Source: Pseudarthrobacter sp. fls2-241-R2A-127 (GTDB lineage Bacteria; Actinomycetota; Actinomycetes; Actinomycetales; Micrococcaceae). From it: a DNA stretch of 64,000 nt. Positions 41,682 through 50,513 of the stretch are shown one piece after another. Below the pieces are notes generated by a model. The model ran no database searches. It was given only the letters and a program-made list of their open reading frames with translations, and had not been told where the DNA came from. Position 1 is the stretch's first letter; every line of letters starts with the position of its first letter. The stretch covers positions 124,001-188,000 of the forward strand of contig NZ_JARVSF010000013.1 in NCBI RefSeq assembly GCF_030209355.1. The letters run 5' to 3'. A program made the position numbers and the translations under genes.

Positions 41682-42604
41682 GTGCGCATTTATCACGCGC
41701 TAGTGGTCAGCAACGGGCACTCCGAACACTTCGGGCGATCAGATGTGGTCAACCGCGGAGAGCTTCTCGTTGAGCCTCGAGATCGCGGAGGCGAACCACC
41801 CATCGACCGTCAGCAAGCCCGTGCCGGTCGCTCGACCGTTCCATCATTCCGGGCGTGCGTGCCGCTATGTCACAGGTTTGCCATTCGGCAGCTAAAGGAG
41901 CTTTTGGAAGACATCGGGGTAGGGGCAGCCCCGGTTGCCTCGATTACCGGGGTTTCCTGGATTGCCAGGGTTCCCCGGATTTCCTGGATTGCCGATATTA
42001 CCTAAATTGCCGAGATGTTTGTCCACGACTTGGTCGTCGTGGAGCTCTCCGACGTACTGACCGCTAAGCCGATGGACATGGGTTCCATGGAGTTAACCGA
42101 TGGCAGCGCCGTGGAGCGAGTGGATATATCGGCCTCGAACGAAGCCCACGGCCTGGCCAGATGTCGCATAGATGTACTGAGTCATAGGCAGACTCTAGAG
42201 GCCACCAACGACATCTCGGTGGTGCAGTGCCGGCGTGGCTCGTACGGATCATCTTTCCTGACTCACCGTGCCCCAGAACCCTAGGTGTTCGGGCTGTATT
42301 GGTGCTGATCAGATCGCTCTTCTCCACCTATGAATCGACCCGTGCCGCCACCTTCATCCGATAAAAGCCCCGCTGTACGGGCCTGCCGCGCTTGCATCCC
42401 CGAGACGCTTAGAACAGGTCGACCATGGTGTCCAGTCGCTCGCGGACGAGGCCCGCCTGGACGTTGACGATGCGCTCGCCGCATGGCAGACCACCCCACA
42501 CCAGAGGATGGGTAAGATGTCTCTTCACGAGGAGAGCCACTACGACCCCGCCGCGCCGCCCGGCGGTTCCCGCGGCAAGGGCGGGAACCCGGCTGTGGCC
42601 GCCT
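41682..42604. other. gene-poor stretch containing a collagen-like repeat tract
   Basis: About 920 bases without a convincing full gene. It contains the Gly-x-y tract at 41922-42011 (minus strand). A coding-like patch near 42430-42600 (plus) reads LADEARLDVDDALAAW and may be a gene remnant, but it has no clear start. Confidence 0.4.
41922..42011 (-). repeat. collagen-like G-N-x nine-base repeat tract
   Basis: On the minus strand ten consecutive nine-base units encode Gly-Asn-x or Gly-Cys-Pro: GNL, GNI, five GNP, two GNR, GCP. It lies in a short frame of about 65 codons bounded by TAA and TAG, with HDDQVVDKHL before it and YPDVFQKLL after it. Glycine in every third position over ten triplets is the collagen signature. 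No good start codon is visible apart from a GTG 9 residues into the frame's second half. Confidence 0.6.
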
Positions 42605-43186
42605 CTAACTGCTCGCTCGCCTGGCCCGGAGCTTCCGGTCCCTCCTCCAGATCGCCGTCGGGATCAGCGCGGCGACGAGGATCATGACCAGCACGGCCCA
42701 AGGATTCATCCACAGAGACGGCCATGTCCCGAGCACGATCCCAGCGACGACGAACGGGATCCCGATCGCGTTGATCTCGATGCTTTCCTGGGATGCGCGA
42801 TCGATCTTCCGCGTGATGTCTGCACTCAGCTCGGCGTGGCTTCTGCGAAGCTCGTCCAGCGCTGTCCGAATGAGGTTCTGGACGGACTGCAGGTTTTGAA
42901 TCTGCTTGTACGAGTCATGCATCTGTTGCTCGAGGATTTCCAATCGGCGCTCGAGCTCGGGGCTTGTCAGCTCAGCCGACACTGTATCCCTGATAATGGA
43001 TGCGTCGCCAAGCCTCGCGCCGGAGGGAATCCCGGCGGGGGACACAACCGTCCGCTTCCGGATGAGGTCCCACAATATCCTGGCCGCGCCGCGGGCTGTC
43101 AGGTGTATCCCGAGCACGCTCAGCACCACGGCAGAAGCATTCATGAGGAGCTCGAGGTTTCGAGGGTCCTCCAGCCAATCGACCAT
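42605..43186 (-). CDS. membrane protein with coiled-coil middle
   Basis: About 193 residues: an N-terminal hydrophobic segment (ASAVVLSVLGIHLTARGA), a long helical coiled-coil centre (LERRLEILEQQMHDSYKQIQ), then two C-terminal transmembrane helices (AIGIPFVVAGIVLGTW, PWAVLVMILVAALIPTAIW). The topology suggests a membrane-anchored scaffold. The start is uncertain: ATG 43186 gives MVDWLEDPRNLELL, and TTG/GTG at 43234/43231 would add 16 residues. It is divergent from the next protein. Function unknown. Confidence 0.65.
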   Translation of the reverse strand: MVDWLEDPRNLELLMNASAVVLSVLGIHLTARGAARILWDLIRKRTVVSPAGIPSGARLGDASIIRDTVSAELTSPELERRLEILEQQMHDSYKQIQNLQSVQNLIRTALDELRRSHAELSADITRKIDRASQESIEINAIGIPFVVAGIVLGTWPSLWMNPWAVLVMILVAALIPTAIWRRDRKLRARRASS

Positions 43187-43476
43187 GACCGGATCGTACC
43201 AACGACTCCACAACGTCTGGACGGAGACCACCAATGCAGACCGCCTTGGACGTCATCAGGGGTCGCCGCGTTCTGTCCTCCTCAAGGCGCGGGGTTGGTC
43301 CGAAGCTCCAGAGACTACAGAATGCCGTCAGTGCAAGGAAGCCCCCGTCGCCTCTTCATCCATAGTCCTCGACGCGGAGCGGTGTGCCGCGGAAGGCGCT
43401 CTTGCGTGCCGTAGGCTGGGCTTCAACAGCCTTATCCCTTTGGATTTTCCTCGCGCCCTTTTGGAGACAAAGATTA

Positions 43477-44730
43477 ATGCAACAGCCTCCTCGCAACACG
43501 AAACGAGAGTTTGAGTCGGACTTCGGTTTCCGGGAAGACGGTGCCAGGAAAACGGCCGAGCTCGTCGACGACGAGACACTCGAGGACACGGACGTCGACG
43601 TTGTGATTGGTGAGATCGTCAAGATGTGGGCGGCCTTACCCATTGAAATCCATGTCGATAGGATGCACGCAACCCCATCCTGGCCTAAGACCACGATGGC
43701 TGAGATCCCGCCGCCAGGGGAAAGGGTCGTGCAGGTGCAGCTCACCATTCCATGTACGGGCGCGGCAGATCTTTTGATCCGTGTCTCCGATCCGGGGGTG
43801 ATCGGCAGCTGCGGAAACACTGGTTTGCGGGGCGAACGATATGAAATCCATCTGACGCTGACCAGCAAAGGGCTGGACCAAGTCACCCAGCAGCAATTCG
43901 ATGAAACCATAGCCAACTTGAAGCGGCAGTGGGTGGAGAAGGTCAACGAGGCTGTTGGGAAGGCCAACAATGTGATCATGGAGCACCAGGAACGAATGCG
44001 AGCCCAGCTCTCCTCCATCCTGGAGCACAAGCAACGCGCCTCGCGAATGGTTCGACAATCGATGCGGAGGGCCGGAATTAACTTGGTCCCTGTGGAAGGT
44101 GGAATCGAGATAGCTCTTCGACCGGCATCGCTGACCCTTAGCCACGTGGACCGATCGGCAGCCAGCGGCGTACCCGAATATGAGCTCCAGGAGAAGATAG
44201 CGGCGCAATTACTGGGAACCATTCGCTCCTTCGCAACAGCGCTGGAACGGCTCCCTGAATCAGCCGACGCGCTGCTGACAAGCGACGAGCAGACACTCCG
44301 TGATTTTCTGCTGTTCATTCTCAATGCCAACTGGGACGGTACCGCCACGGGCGAGACCTTCATCGGCATCGGGAAGAGCGACATCCTCCTGAGATGGAAA
44401 GATAGGGACGCTTTCATCGCCGAGTGCAAGCTCTGGGAAGGGGAAAAAGGGCTACAGGCAGCGATCGACCAGCTCATGGGCCGTTACGTGGTCTGGCGGA
44501 ACACCAGAGCAGCCCTGATCATCTTCATCCGTGACAGGAAGTACATGTCCGAGGCTATGGCGAAGGCGCAGACAGCGATTCGTGAGCACAAACTCTTCCT
44601 TAACCTGCGAGAGAATCTGGAGCATCCGGACGAACCAGACTACGTGCTTCGCTCGACCAGTGACCCGGACCGCTCAGTCCGCTTAAGCCTTATTACGGTA
44701 CCCATCACTTACATGCGAACCGGAGCCTAA
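43477..44730 (+). CDS. hypothetical protein with PD-(D/E)XK-like C terminus
   Basis: A 417-residue protein. The N-terminal region (to about residue 130) is beta-rich. The middle is helical and charged (TIANLKRQWVEKVNEAVGKA). The C-terminal part has GKSDILLRWKDRDAFIAECK, where the SD...AECK spacing fits the D...(D/E)xK core of restriction-type nucleases, followed by a helix with an invariant-looking Q (AIDQLMGRYVVW). I infer a nuclease fold without proof. GGAG sits 11 bases before the ATG. It is closed by a hairpin that also serves the convergent gene. Confidence 0.65.
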   Translation: MQQPPRNTKREFESDFGFREDGARKTAELVDDETLEDTDVDVVIGEIVKMWAALPIEIHVDRMHATPSWPKTTMAEIPPPGERVVQVQLTIPCTGAADLLIRVSDPGVIGSCGNTGLRGERYEIHLTLTSKGLDQVTQQQFDETIANLKRQWVEKVNEAVGKANNVIMEHQERMRAQLSSILEHKQRASRMVRQSMRRAGINLVPVEGGIEIALRPASLTLSHVDRSAASGVPEYELQEKIAAQLLGTIRSFATALERLPESADALLTSDEQTLRDFLLFILNANWDGTATGETFIGIGKSDILLRWKDRDAFIAECKLWEGEKGLQAAIDQLMGRYVVWRNTRAALIIFIRDRKYMSEAMAKAQTAIREHKLFLNLRENLEHPDEPDYVLRSTSDPDRSVRLSLITVPITYMRTGA

Positions 44731-44757
44731 TGCCGCTCCCAACTCGGGCTGCCGGCC

Positions 44758-44789
44758 CAGAGCATGTCTCCACGGGTCGACATGCTCTG
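44758..44789. terminator. hairpin between convergent genes
   Basis: CAGAGCATGTC pairs with GACATGCTCTG over 11 bases around TCCACGGGTC. It lies between two converging genes and can end both transcripts. Confidence 0.6.
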
Positions 44790-44942
44790 CGCTCCTCGCT
44801 CCGGCGGTGAAGGCCTGGTTCCTCTTGTCGAGCCATGGCTTGATGGAAGTCTTCATGTGCTGTATCCCGCTTGGCTCCAGAAGTGAGTCGGGATCCGCAG
44901 ACGCAAGCAGTGTCCACGTCGTCTGCGGTTAGTGGGTACGTG

Positions 44943-45890
44943 TCAGCGGTACCAGCCGCGGCGGGTGGGGACTTCAATCCGCGGGATTTCGTGAGGTTTC
45001 AGTGGACGTTGGGGAACCGGGCGGATGGTATAAGGGGTGATGCGGTCCTCCTCGTGCTCCCTCTCGATCAATTCTGCGGCGCTCTTGTCAGTCCTGCGGA
45101 TGTGGTCCACTGCCCAGGCCAGGAGGACGTCGAGGCGATTGACTTCCGCTTCTGCAGCCAAGAGCCGTTCATGGGCCGTCACCGAGCCATAACCACACCA
45201 TTGGCGGAGGATCTCATGAACGGGCTTTTGGCGGCGCAGGTAATAGTCGTATTCAAACTCGGCTGAAGTCGTTACCGGTTCTCGGGTTTCCCAGTTTTCA
45301 ATTGTTCCGCCCCGCTTGGATTTTTCTCGAGCCACCGCTTCCTCGGCCATGACGAGGTCCAGGACCGGGGCCGGGTTCCTGCGACAGGCCAGCTCCACGA
45401 CAGCCAGCGCCGCACGCGGCGATAGGAACACCTCGCCGTCGTGAACCAGCCAGGAAAATCGGGCTTGGAAGGCAGCCACGGTCTGTCCGGTGAGCGCTTC
45501 GAAGGCGACGTGATCGTGGACCGTCAACGTATCGTCGCTTGAAGCGACAGACAGCTCGGCGACCTCCGAAGGTACAAGCAGCTCAAGGGCCGCCCAAAGG
45601 GCCGACGCCTCATGTTCGTCGATGGCCTCGGCCTTGAGCCGCCTCCAGCCATCCATTGCGGCATCGTACGGGACTACGTCTTCCCACGGTACCTTGAGCC
45701 GGGAACGAGGGACGTTCTCTTCCCTGCCCGGTGGATGGCCGTGCATGTGACGGATGTCGACCCGGAATCTTCGACCCTCCTGGTGCACCGCCACGATGTG
45801 CACCCGCTCGGACCGCGCATCGTCACGCAGCCTGTAGGCCCACTCTTCCCCCGGGCAGGGACCACGGGAAACCTCAGCATTTGGTTCCAT
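44943..45890 (-). CDS. hypothetical protein, 315 residues
   Basis: A 315-residue soluble protein, arginine- and glutamate-rich. Its C terminus is proline-rich (RPVPQRPLKPHEIPRIEVP). There are recurrent coiled stretches (AAEAEVNRLDVLLAWAVDHI). I recognise no family. It converges with the upstream nuclease-like gene across a terminator and diverges from the next gene. The ATG has GAGCGG nearby. Function unknown. Confidence 0.6.
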   Translation of the reverse strand: MEPNAEVSRGPCPGEEWAYRLRDDARSERVHIVAVHQEGRRFRVDIRHMHGHPPGREENVPRSRLKVPWEDVVPYDAAMDGWRRLKAEAIDEHEASALWAALELLVPSEVAELSVASSDDTLTVHDHVAFEALTGQTVAAFQARFSWLVHDGEVFLSPRAALAVVELACRRNPAPVLDLVMAEEAVAREKSKRGGTIENWETREPVTTSAEFEYDYYLRRQKPVHEILRQWCGYGSVTAHERLLAAEAEVNRLDVLLAWAVDHIRRTDKSAAELIEREHEEDRITPYTIRPVPQRPLKPHEIPRIEVPTRRGWYR

Positions 45891-46072
45891 AGCCGCTCAT
45901 TATCCGTCCACACCAGGCTGCTGTCTCCTAGCAGATTGGTGCCAACAATTAGCCGAACGAGAAACCATCAGCTGGAACTGCGCAGGACCTGGCTTTTGTT
46001 CAAAGCTACGTTTTCGGGATGATGTCCGTCTTGTTCCTAGACTTGGGTGACGCTGTGGACGAGCATTGAATA

Positions 46073-46990
46073 GTGAGCGCCGCCGACACTGCCCCGGTCG
46101 ATGACCAGACACGTGAATCCGCAAGACTGCTGAAGCGAGTACCTGGGCGGGCGCGGCCTCAGAAGGAGGCCCTCCGGGAGTTCGAGGAGGGTGTCGCCCA
46201 GTTGCGTCAGCATTACGACCCGGTATTCTGGCCGCTCTTCGTCCCGGAAGCCAAGAACATGTTTCGCTGGCGCGTCGAGTTGGAGTGCGGATGTACGCAC
46301 GAGGTCTACACGCACGGAGAGGACAAGTATCCGGACGATCGCCGCTTCCCCGACCTCATCAGTCAGTGCAGGCTTCCCTCCGGGGAGTTCTGGTGTACGA
46401 CTGACCACGGACCTGCTCAGAAGCCGTATCGGGACATCGTCGAGTGGGTCGATCGCAAGGTCACGGAGTTCCCGGCGGACCCTGTGGAGCCGGAATACGA
46501 CTGGATGGACGCCGAGGACTGGGCGAAGATCCGGAAACCCAAGCCACACTCGTCGGCGTTCTGGCGGGTCAAGCTCTCCTGCGGGCACTATGAGCAAGTC
46601 TGCACTGATGTGGATTGGAAGCCCGAGGACGGGCCCAAGCTGGTGTCCGAGGAGCGCATCGTGGAAATCCGCCGTGATTTCGAGGAAAGCTGGGCGGCAG
46701 CGGATAACCCTGGATGGCCTGAAAAGGGTTTCGAGCGAGACCACATCCGGAAGATGATCGATCTGCGCTGGCCGCGCCCTGAGCCCGAGAGGGACTGCTT
46801 CACGTGTACGCAGGTGCGGCGGATCACTGGCTATCAGCGGATCGGCTGGCTCGTTACGAGGACGAGGACGAGGCCGGCACCGCGTCCGTCGACGAACCTC
46901 GATCGGGAGAAGATCGAGGCTCGACTCGCCGCGGCGGAGGCTGAAGTCCAGCGGCTGCGCAAGCAACTCGACAACCCAGGCAACGCTTGA
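46073..46990 (+). CDS. hypothetical zinc-ribbon-like protein, 305 residues
   Basis: A 305-residue protein with two Cys/His clusters: LECGCTHEVYTHGED with CRLPSGEFWCTTDHGP, and KLSCGHYEQVCTDVD with CFTCTQVRRI. They look like two related zinc-binding units, suggesting a duplicated domain. The C terminus is a coiled coil (EKIEARLAAAEAEVQRLRKQ). No family recognised. GTG start without a clear ribosome site. It is divergent from the previous gene. Confidence 0.65.
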   Translation: MSAADTAPVDDQTRESARLLKRVPGRARPQKEALREFEEGVAQLRQHYDPVFWPLFVPEAKNMFRWRVELECGCTHEVYTHGEDKYPDDRRFPDLISQCRLPSGEFWCTTDHGPAQKPYRDIVEWVDRKVTEFPADPVEPEYDWMDAEDWAKIRKPKPHSSAFWRVKLSCGHYEQVCTDVDWKPEDGPKLVSEERIVEIRRDFEESWAAADNPGWPEKGFERDHIRKMIDLRWPRPEPERDCFTCTQVRRITGYQRIGWLVTRTRTRPAPRPSTNLDREKIEARLAAAEAEVQRLRKQLDNPGNA

Positions 46991-47008
46991 ATTCACAACG
47001 ACGCGATC

Positions 47009-47137
47009 TTGACTTCGTATTTTGGGAAGGGTCGCAAGAATTACTCCCCCGATGGGAACGGGAAGTGGACCAAGGACGCCTATGACGAGTTCAGCGTTCG
47101 GCAGTTCATCGCGTTCACATCAGGGGATGTTCTATGA
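47009..47137 (+). pseudogene. possible 3' remnant (SYFGKGRKNYSPDGNGKW)
   Basis: A 43-codon frame reading LTSYFGKGRKNYSPDGNGKW and then DEFSVRQFIAFTSGDVL before a stop. It looks like the end of a larger coding sequence whose start is missing. No family is recognised. Confidence 0.3.
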
Positions 47138-47162
47138 GTATTCGTAGGGCTATCCTCGGCAG

Positions 47163-47564
47163 ATGAACCAACATGCAGTACCGACCGAACCAGGCCAATA
47201 CATATTTGCGTTCAGCCTCAGCCGAGGGTGGCTTCGGATAGCTGGGACGTTTTCAGTTGCTGGGGTGGTTATCGCCGTCGTGGCAAACGCAACGGAGCCG
47301 TTCCGAGCCCCCTTGGGAATCGCGCTAGGCGTCCTCGCGATAACCCTACTCATCGCATTTGGCATCAAAGGTTCATCACGACGGCAGACGCAGGAACCAG
47401 CGGCAGCCCAAGCCCGCACGGGCGGGCATCGGATGTTACTTGGCAAAATGCGGGGCAGAAGGTCCCTGGCGGCAGAACTGGCTCTCCTTGCAGAACTCCA
47501 CGCGAAGGGTGCACTCTCTGACGAGGAATTCAGCGCCGCCAAGCTCCGTACCCTTGCGGACTGA
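47163..47564 (+). CDS. SHOCT-domain membrane protein
   Basis: A 133-residue protein with two hydrophobic segments near the N terminus (IAGTFSVAGVVIAVVA, APLGIALGVLAITLLIAFGI). It ends in a SHOCT-like motif, LALLAELHAKGALSDEEFSA. SHOCT tails are oligomerisation or targeting modules common in actinobacterial membrane proteins. It lies after a short remnant. Function unknown. Confidence 0.8.
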   Translation: MNQHAVPTEPGQYIFAFSLSRGWLRIAGTFSVAGVVIAVVANATEPFRAPLGIALGVLAITLLIAFGIKGSSRRQTQEPAAAQARTGGHRMLLGKMRGRRSLAAELALLAELHAKGALSDEEFSAAKLRTLAD

Positions 47565-47952
47565 TATCCAGCGGCTGCTTCGTCAGTCTCTTAGCGACTT
47601 CAGGGGCAACTTCGGCCACGAATTCGCCCATCGTGCCCCGCAGTGAGGGAAAAAGAAGGCCCACCGATGGGGGACCGGCAGGCCTTCAGCCGCCACGGTA
47701 CAGCAGAGCGCATGGAACATCGACTGGACTAAGAGGTCAAACGAACGAGTTCCTAGTTGTCGTTCTTCTCTTTGTCTGGGGCATGGATCGGGGTTGTTTC
47801 CGGCGTTGGAAACGCCGCCCGCCGCACGGGAATAACGCGTCTGTTCGGCTGCTGCTATCCGCTTGGCCATGGGGCTGGGCGCTCGGTCGTAGTGTCCCGG
47901 ACGCATTGAGAGGACATTGATACTCTGGGCAGAGGGGAAAGGGGGAACAGAA
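47565..47952. other. intergenic stretch, nothing recognised
   Basis: About 390 bases. A GGGGGAACAGAA ribosome site belongs to the next gene. A long minus-strand frame across it has the alanine/serine/arginine-rich look of a shadow. Confidence 0.4.
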
Positions 47953-48237
47953 ATGGGTCTTAGAAGTCTTTTTCGGCGAAGAGGCGCAACCGCGGCACCC
48001 ATAAGTCCAGTCGTGGCGGCGGAACGCGTCCCCGGCGCGCCCATGTCACCTGAGCTCCAAGCGGAACTGCGGGAAGCGTGGGCAGAACTAACTGAGGCCG
48101 CCAAGGCATCGAAAGTGAAAAACTTCCACGCCTGCACACGTACGGCCCGGCACTGGACCGAGGACCCGGCGGCAGTCAGAGCCATAGCGGCCACACTCCG
48201 TGAATTCCCGGATACAGACAGCCAGCAGACAACGTAG
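47953..48237 (+). CDS. small hypothetical protein, 94 residues
   Basis: A 94-residue protein beginning MGLRSLFRRRGATAAPISP, with a helical centre (SPELQAELREAWAELTEAAK). The ATG at 47953 follows AAAGGGGGAACAGAA, a strong site. The frame is open a further 12 codons upstream without a site. It lies alone between the SHOCT gene and the NERD gene. No function recognised. Confidence 0.6.
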   Translation: MGLRSLFRRRGATAAPISPVVAAERVPGAPMSPELQAELREAWAELTEAAKASKVKNFHACTRTARHWTEDPAAVRAIAATLREFPDTDSQQTT

Positions 48238-48437
48238 TGACCTACGGGGCGTTCACCCGAGGTCATCACAGCTCGCCGGAAGGCCGGCGGTCAAGATTTC
48301 CACTCAGCTCCTGGGACGGTTTGCAGGGAATTGACATGCGGTGGGCGAGGATTGAGCCATGGTAAACGTATCCGCATTTTAACCGCCGTGATCTACAAGC
48401 AGATTGGGTCCGTGTCGATGCTCCACCCTGTGTCCTC

Positions 48438-49256
48438 ATGAAGAAGATGCGGCTCCGGTACGCCGGAGCGTGTCGGCTGTGCGGTGCATCTCTTCCGGCC
48501 GGGACGGAAGCGATCTACGAGAGCGAGACGAAGACCGTCCGATGCTTGGAGTGTGCCACCGAGACCCCGGAAACAACCCCCCACCTGGAACGAGTTGGTG
48601 ATAACTCGTTGTCCACTGAGTCCGGAATCGCTGGCTCGTCAGCCCGACGCGAGTATGAGCGTCGCCAAGCGAAAGACGAGGAAAAGCTCCGCGAGAAGTG
48701 GGGGCCATTCGGCGGCATCGCAGTCGCCGTCTCCGACGAACGCCAAAGCACCAAGGCCTGGGATCGAGGCGCGATTGGCGAGGAACGCCTCGGCGCTCGG
48801 CTGGATGCCCTAGCCGCCGATGGCCTGGCCGTCCTTCACGACCGACGCATCCCCGGATCTAAGGCCAACATCGACCACATAGCCATCACTTCCAGTGGAA
48901 TCTGGGTCATCGACGCCAAACGCTACAAGGGACGGCCTGAACTGAAGATCGAGGGTGGCATCCTTCGCCCCCGCGTCGAGAAGCTCCTCGTCGGCCGACG
49001 GGATTGCACGAAATTGGTCGATGGGGTGCTCAAACAGGTCGACGTCGTGCGAGACCTCGTCGGGGATGTTCCGGTCACCGGGGCGCTGTGCTTTGTTGAA
49101 GCCGACTGGCCCTTGATCGGAGGCGCATTCTCGACCCATGGCATTCATGTACTCTGGCCGAAACGGCTGGCCAAAGTGCTTGTAGAAGAGCCAGCCGGCG
49201 ACGTTGCGGTGGCGAGGATGCGTGAGACGGTTGCCTCCCGGTTTAAACCTGCTTGA
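48438..49256 (+). CDS. NERD (nuclease-related) domain protein
   Basis: A 272-residue protein. It has an N-terminal zinc-ribbon-like segment (CRLCGASLPAGTEAIY with VRCLEC) and a NERD domain at about 110-250: GAIGEERLGARLDAL, then IDHIAITSSGIWVIDAKRYKG. The D...DAK pattern matches the PD-(D/E)XK nuclease fold. NERD proteins are probably DNA-processing enzymes found with helicases and mobile DNA. The start is ATG 48438 or ATG 48447. The UvrD helicase 4 kb downstream is the natural partner type. Confidence 0.85.
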   Translation: MKKMRLRYAGACRLCGASLPAGTEAIYESETKTVRCLECATETPETTPHLERVGDNSLSTESGIAGSSARREYERRQAKDEEKLREKWGPFGGIAVAVSDERQSTKAWDRGAIGEERLGARLDALAADGLAVLHDRRIPGSKANIDHIAITSSGIWVIDAKRYKGRPELKIEGGILRPRVEKLLVGRRDCTKLVDGVLKQVDVVRDLVGDVPVTGALCFVEADWPLIGGAFSTHGIHVLWPKRLAKVLVEEPAGDVAVARMRETVASRFKPA

Positions 49257-49564
49257 GTCAGGTGCCCACGTTCCAGGCCGCTCGGAACCACACCGAGGGG
49301 ATAGCTTGCGGGAACGAAGTCAGGCATCGATCGGTAGTGAATTTGCAGTCCGGCCGCCTGCCCAGGCTCCCATGATGAAGCATGGGCCCCCTCGACGTCG
49401 TCACAGTTCGGGAAGCCCGTGCCAACCGCCGTTTCGAAGCTTTTCGCGAGGTTCGTCAGATTCTGGACCGCGGGCAGGATGCCCGCTAGGTCGGGTACAT
49501 GTGCAGCCATTTATTCATGCCCTCCACGAAGCCATCTGACTTAGGATACGGCAGAGCCAAGCCG
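49257..49564. other. short gap with a coding-like micro-frame
   Basis: It holds the 35-residue frame at 49382-49489 (see its entry). No other gene or repeat was seen. Confidence 0.4.
49382..49489 (+). CDS. micro-frame ending EARANRRFEAFREVRQILD (remnant or small protein)
   Basis: A 35-residue frame starting MGPLDVVTVREAR. Comparison with the inverted copy at 35534-35577 shows changes only at third positions through EARANRRFEAFREVR, so this frame was under protein-level selection. It may be a small protein or a fragment of one. It converges with the 138-residue gene at 49565. Confidence 0.4.
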   Translation: MGPLDVVTVREARANRRFEAFREVRQILDRGQDAR

Positions 49565-49981
49565 CTAGTTACGCTTTTCGGCCGGCCGGTACCTGTCACC
49601 AAAGGCGACCAAGGAGCTCTGGAGCAGCGTCATGCTGCCCAGTATGTCCACTGGCCGGGAACGGGTTTCTGCCGGCAGTGGGCTGACCATCCAGGCGGCG
49701 AACACGTTATGAGGAATCTTCAGGCTCATCGCCTGGTCAAAGAGGCGCAGCACCGCTTCGTGGAAGAGCCCATCTTTGAGCTGGAAGCCCGGGCAGAAGG
49801 TTCCCTCGCCGATGAATACCCGAACTGCCCGGCGCATGGCCTCCGGGTCGCCGAGGGATTGGAAATGCGTCTCCAGGTCTGCCGCTGTCGGCAGGGTGAA
49901 TTCTTCGCGGATGCTGTTCCAGATATGCTCCGGGACAGCCGGCCAAAACCGCTCAGTCTTCGCATTCGACGCAGTAGGCAT
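49565..49981 (-). CDS. hypothetical protein, 138 residues
   Basis: A 138-residue soluble protein. The start ATG at 49981 follows AGAAGGACGGCC. It overlaps the DUF4193 stop by 29 bases, so the two genes are coupled. The middle is helical (LKDGLFHEAVLRLFDQAMSL) and the tail reads SPLPAETRSRPVDILGS then GDRYRPAEKRN. The PVDIL patch faintly recalls the end of MbcA/ParS/Xre antitoxin domains, but the match is too weak to assign. A decayed 3' copy is at 35.5 kb. Confidence 0.6.
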   Translation of the reverse strand: MPTASNAKTERFWPAVPEHIWNSIREEFTLPTAADLETHFQSLGDPEAMRRAVRVFIGEGTFCPGFQLKDGLFHEAVLRLFDQAMSLKIPHNVFAAWMVSPLPAETRSRPVDILGSMTLLQSSLVAFGDRYRPAEKRN

Positions 49982-50252
49982 GGCCGTCCTTCTCGCGGGC
50001 CTTCTGCGAACGGTGGCGGACCAGGAAGCAGGACCAGCAAGTGAACTCATCATCAGCCTGCGGAATGACCTGGACGACCAGCTCTTCGGCAATGAACTCC
50101 CCGCCAGGGGTCAGGCCGTCCAGGGCGTCAGCCTCGTCGAGCTCCTGAACCACGGATTTCGCATCCGGGGCTTTGGCGGACTTCAGGGCCTCCAGGGAGT
50201 TTTCCTGGGATTCCTTGACGTCGGTGCGCAGCTCATCGTAATCGGTTGCCAC
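49953..50252 (-). CDS. DUF4193 family protein
   Basis: A 99-residue protein of the DUF4193 family found throughout actinobacteria. It reads ATDYDELRTDVKESQEN, VVQELDEADALDG, LVVQVIPQADDEFTCWSC and DGHAYCVECED, with two CxxC pairs as a small zinc ribbon. GTG start at 50252. The frame to 50426 upstream is an artefact of GC bias. The family is linked to the actinobacterial cell but has no defined role. A second, downstream-coupled gene overlaps its end. Confidence 0.88.
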   Translation of the reverse strand: MATDYDELRTDVKESQENSLEALKSAKAPDAKSVVQELDEADALDGLTPGGEFIAEELVVQVIPQADDEFTCWSCFLVRHRSQKAREKDGHAYCVECED

Positions 50253-50513
50253 GGAGGTGCATCTCTTCTCTGTTGAGGGGGTATTACCGATCCTGCAACG
50301 TACAGGACATGGGAAGAATTCCCTGAAAGTGCAGTGCTGCATGGGCACACAATCAGAACCCCAGGGAACATGGGCGTTGCCGAGAGTCAGTCGGCCACTT
50401 GGGGTTTCAATATCAGGAAGTGACACCTAGTCTGGGACAGAGCCGATGGCCGAGACATTTGCGGACCCAACCACCGGTTCGTTCGTCTTATAACTCTGGT
50501 CTTTGGGGGAACC

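Noticed and set aside
41922..42011. CRISPR array
   Set aside because: The repeats are nine bases long, contiguous and without spacers; they code for Gly-x-y triplets.
43356..44477. Minus-strand frame of 373 codons
   Set aside because: Serine/isoleucine-rich shadow of the nuclease-like gene on the plus strand, which has the better start and motif.
46037..46996. Long minus-strand open frame (319 codons) opposite the 305-residue gene
   Set aside because: Shadow of GC-rich third positions: the plus-strand gene has paired Cys/His motifs and a coiled coil, while the minus frame is arginine/proline/leucine-rich without domains.
47583..48269. Minus-strand frame of 228 codons
   Set aside because: Overlaps the well-started 94-residue gene and has no ribosome site or domain.
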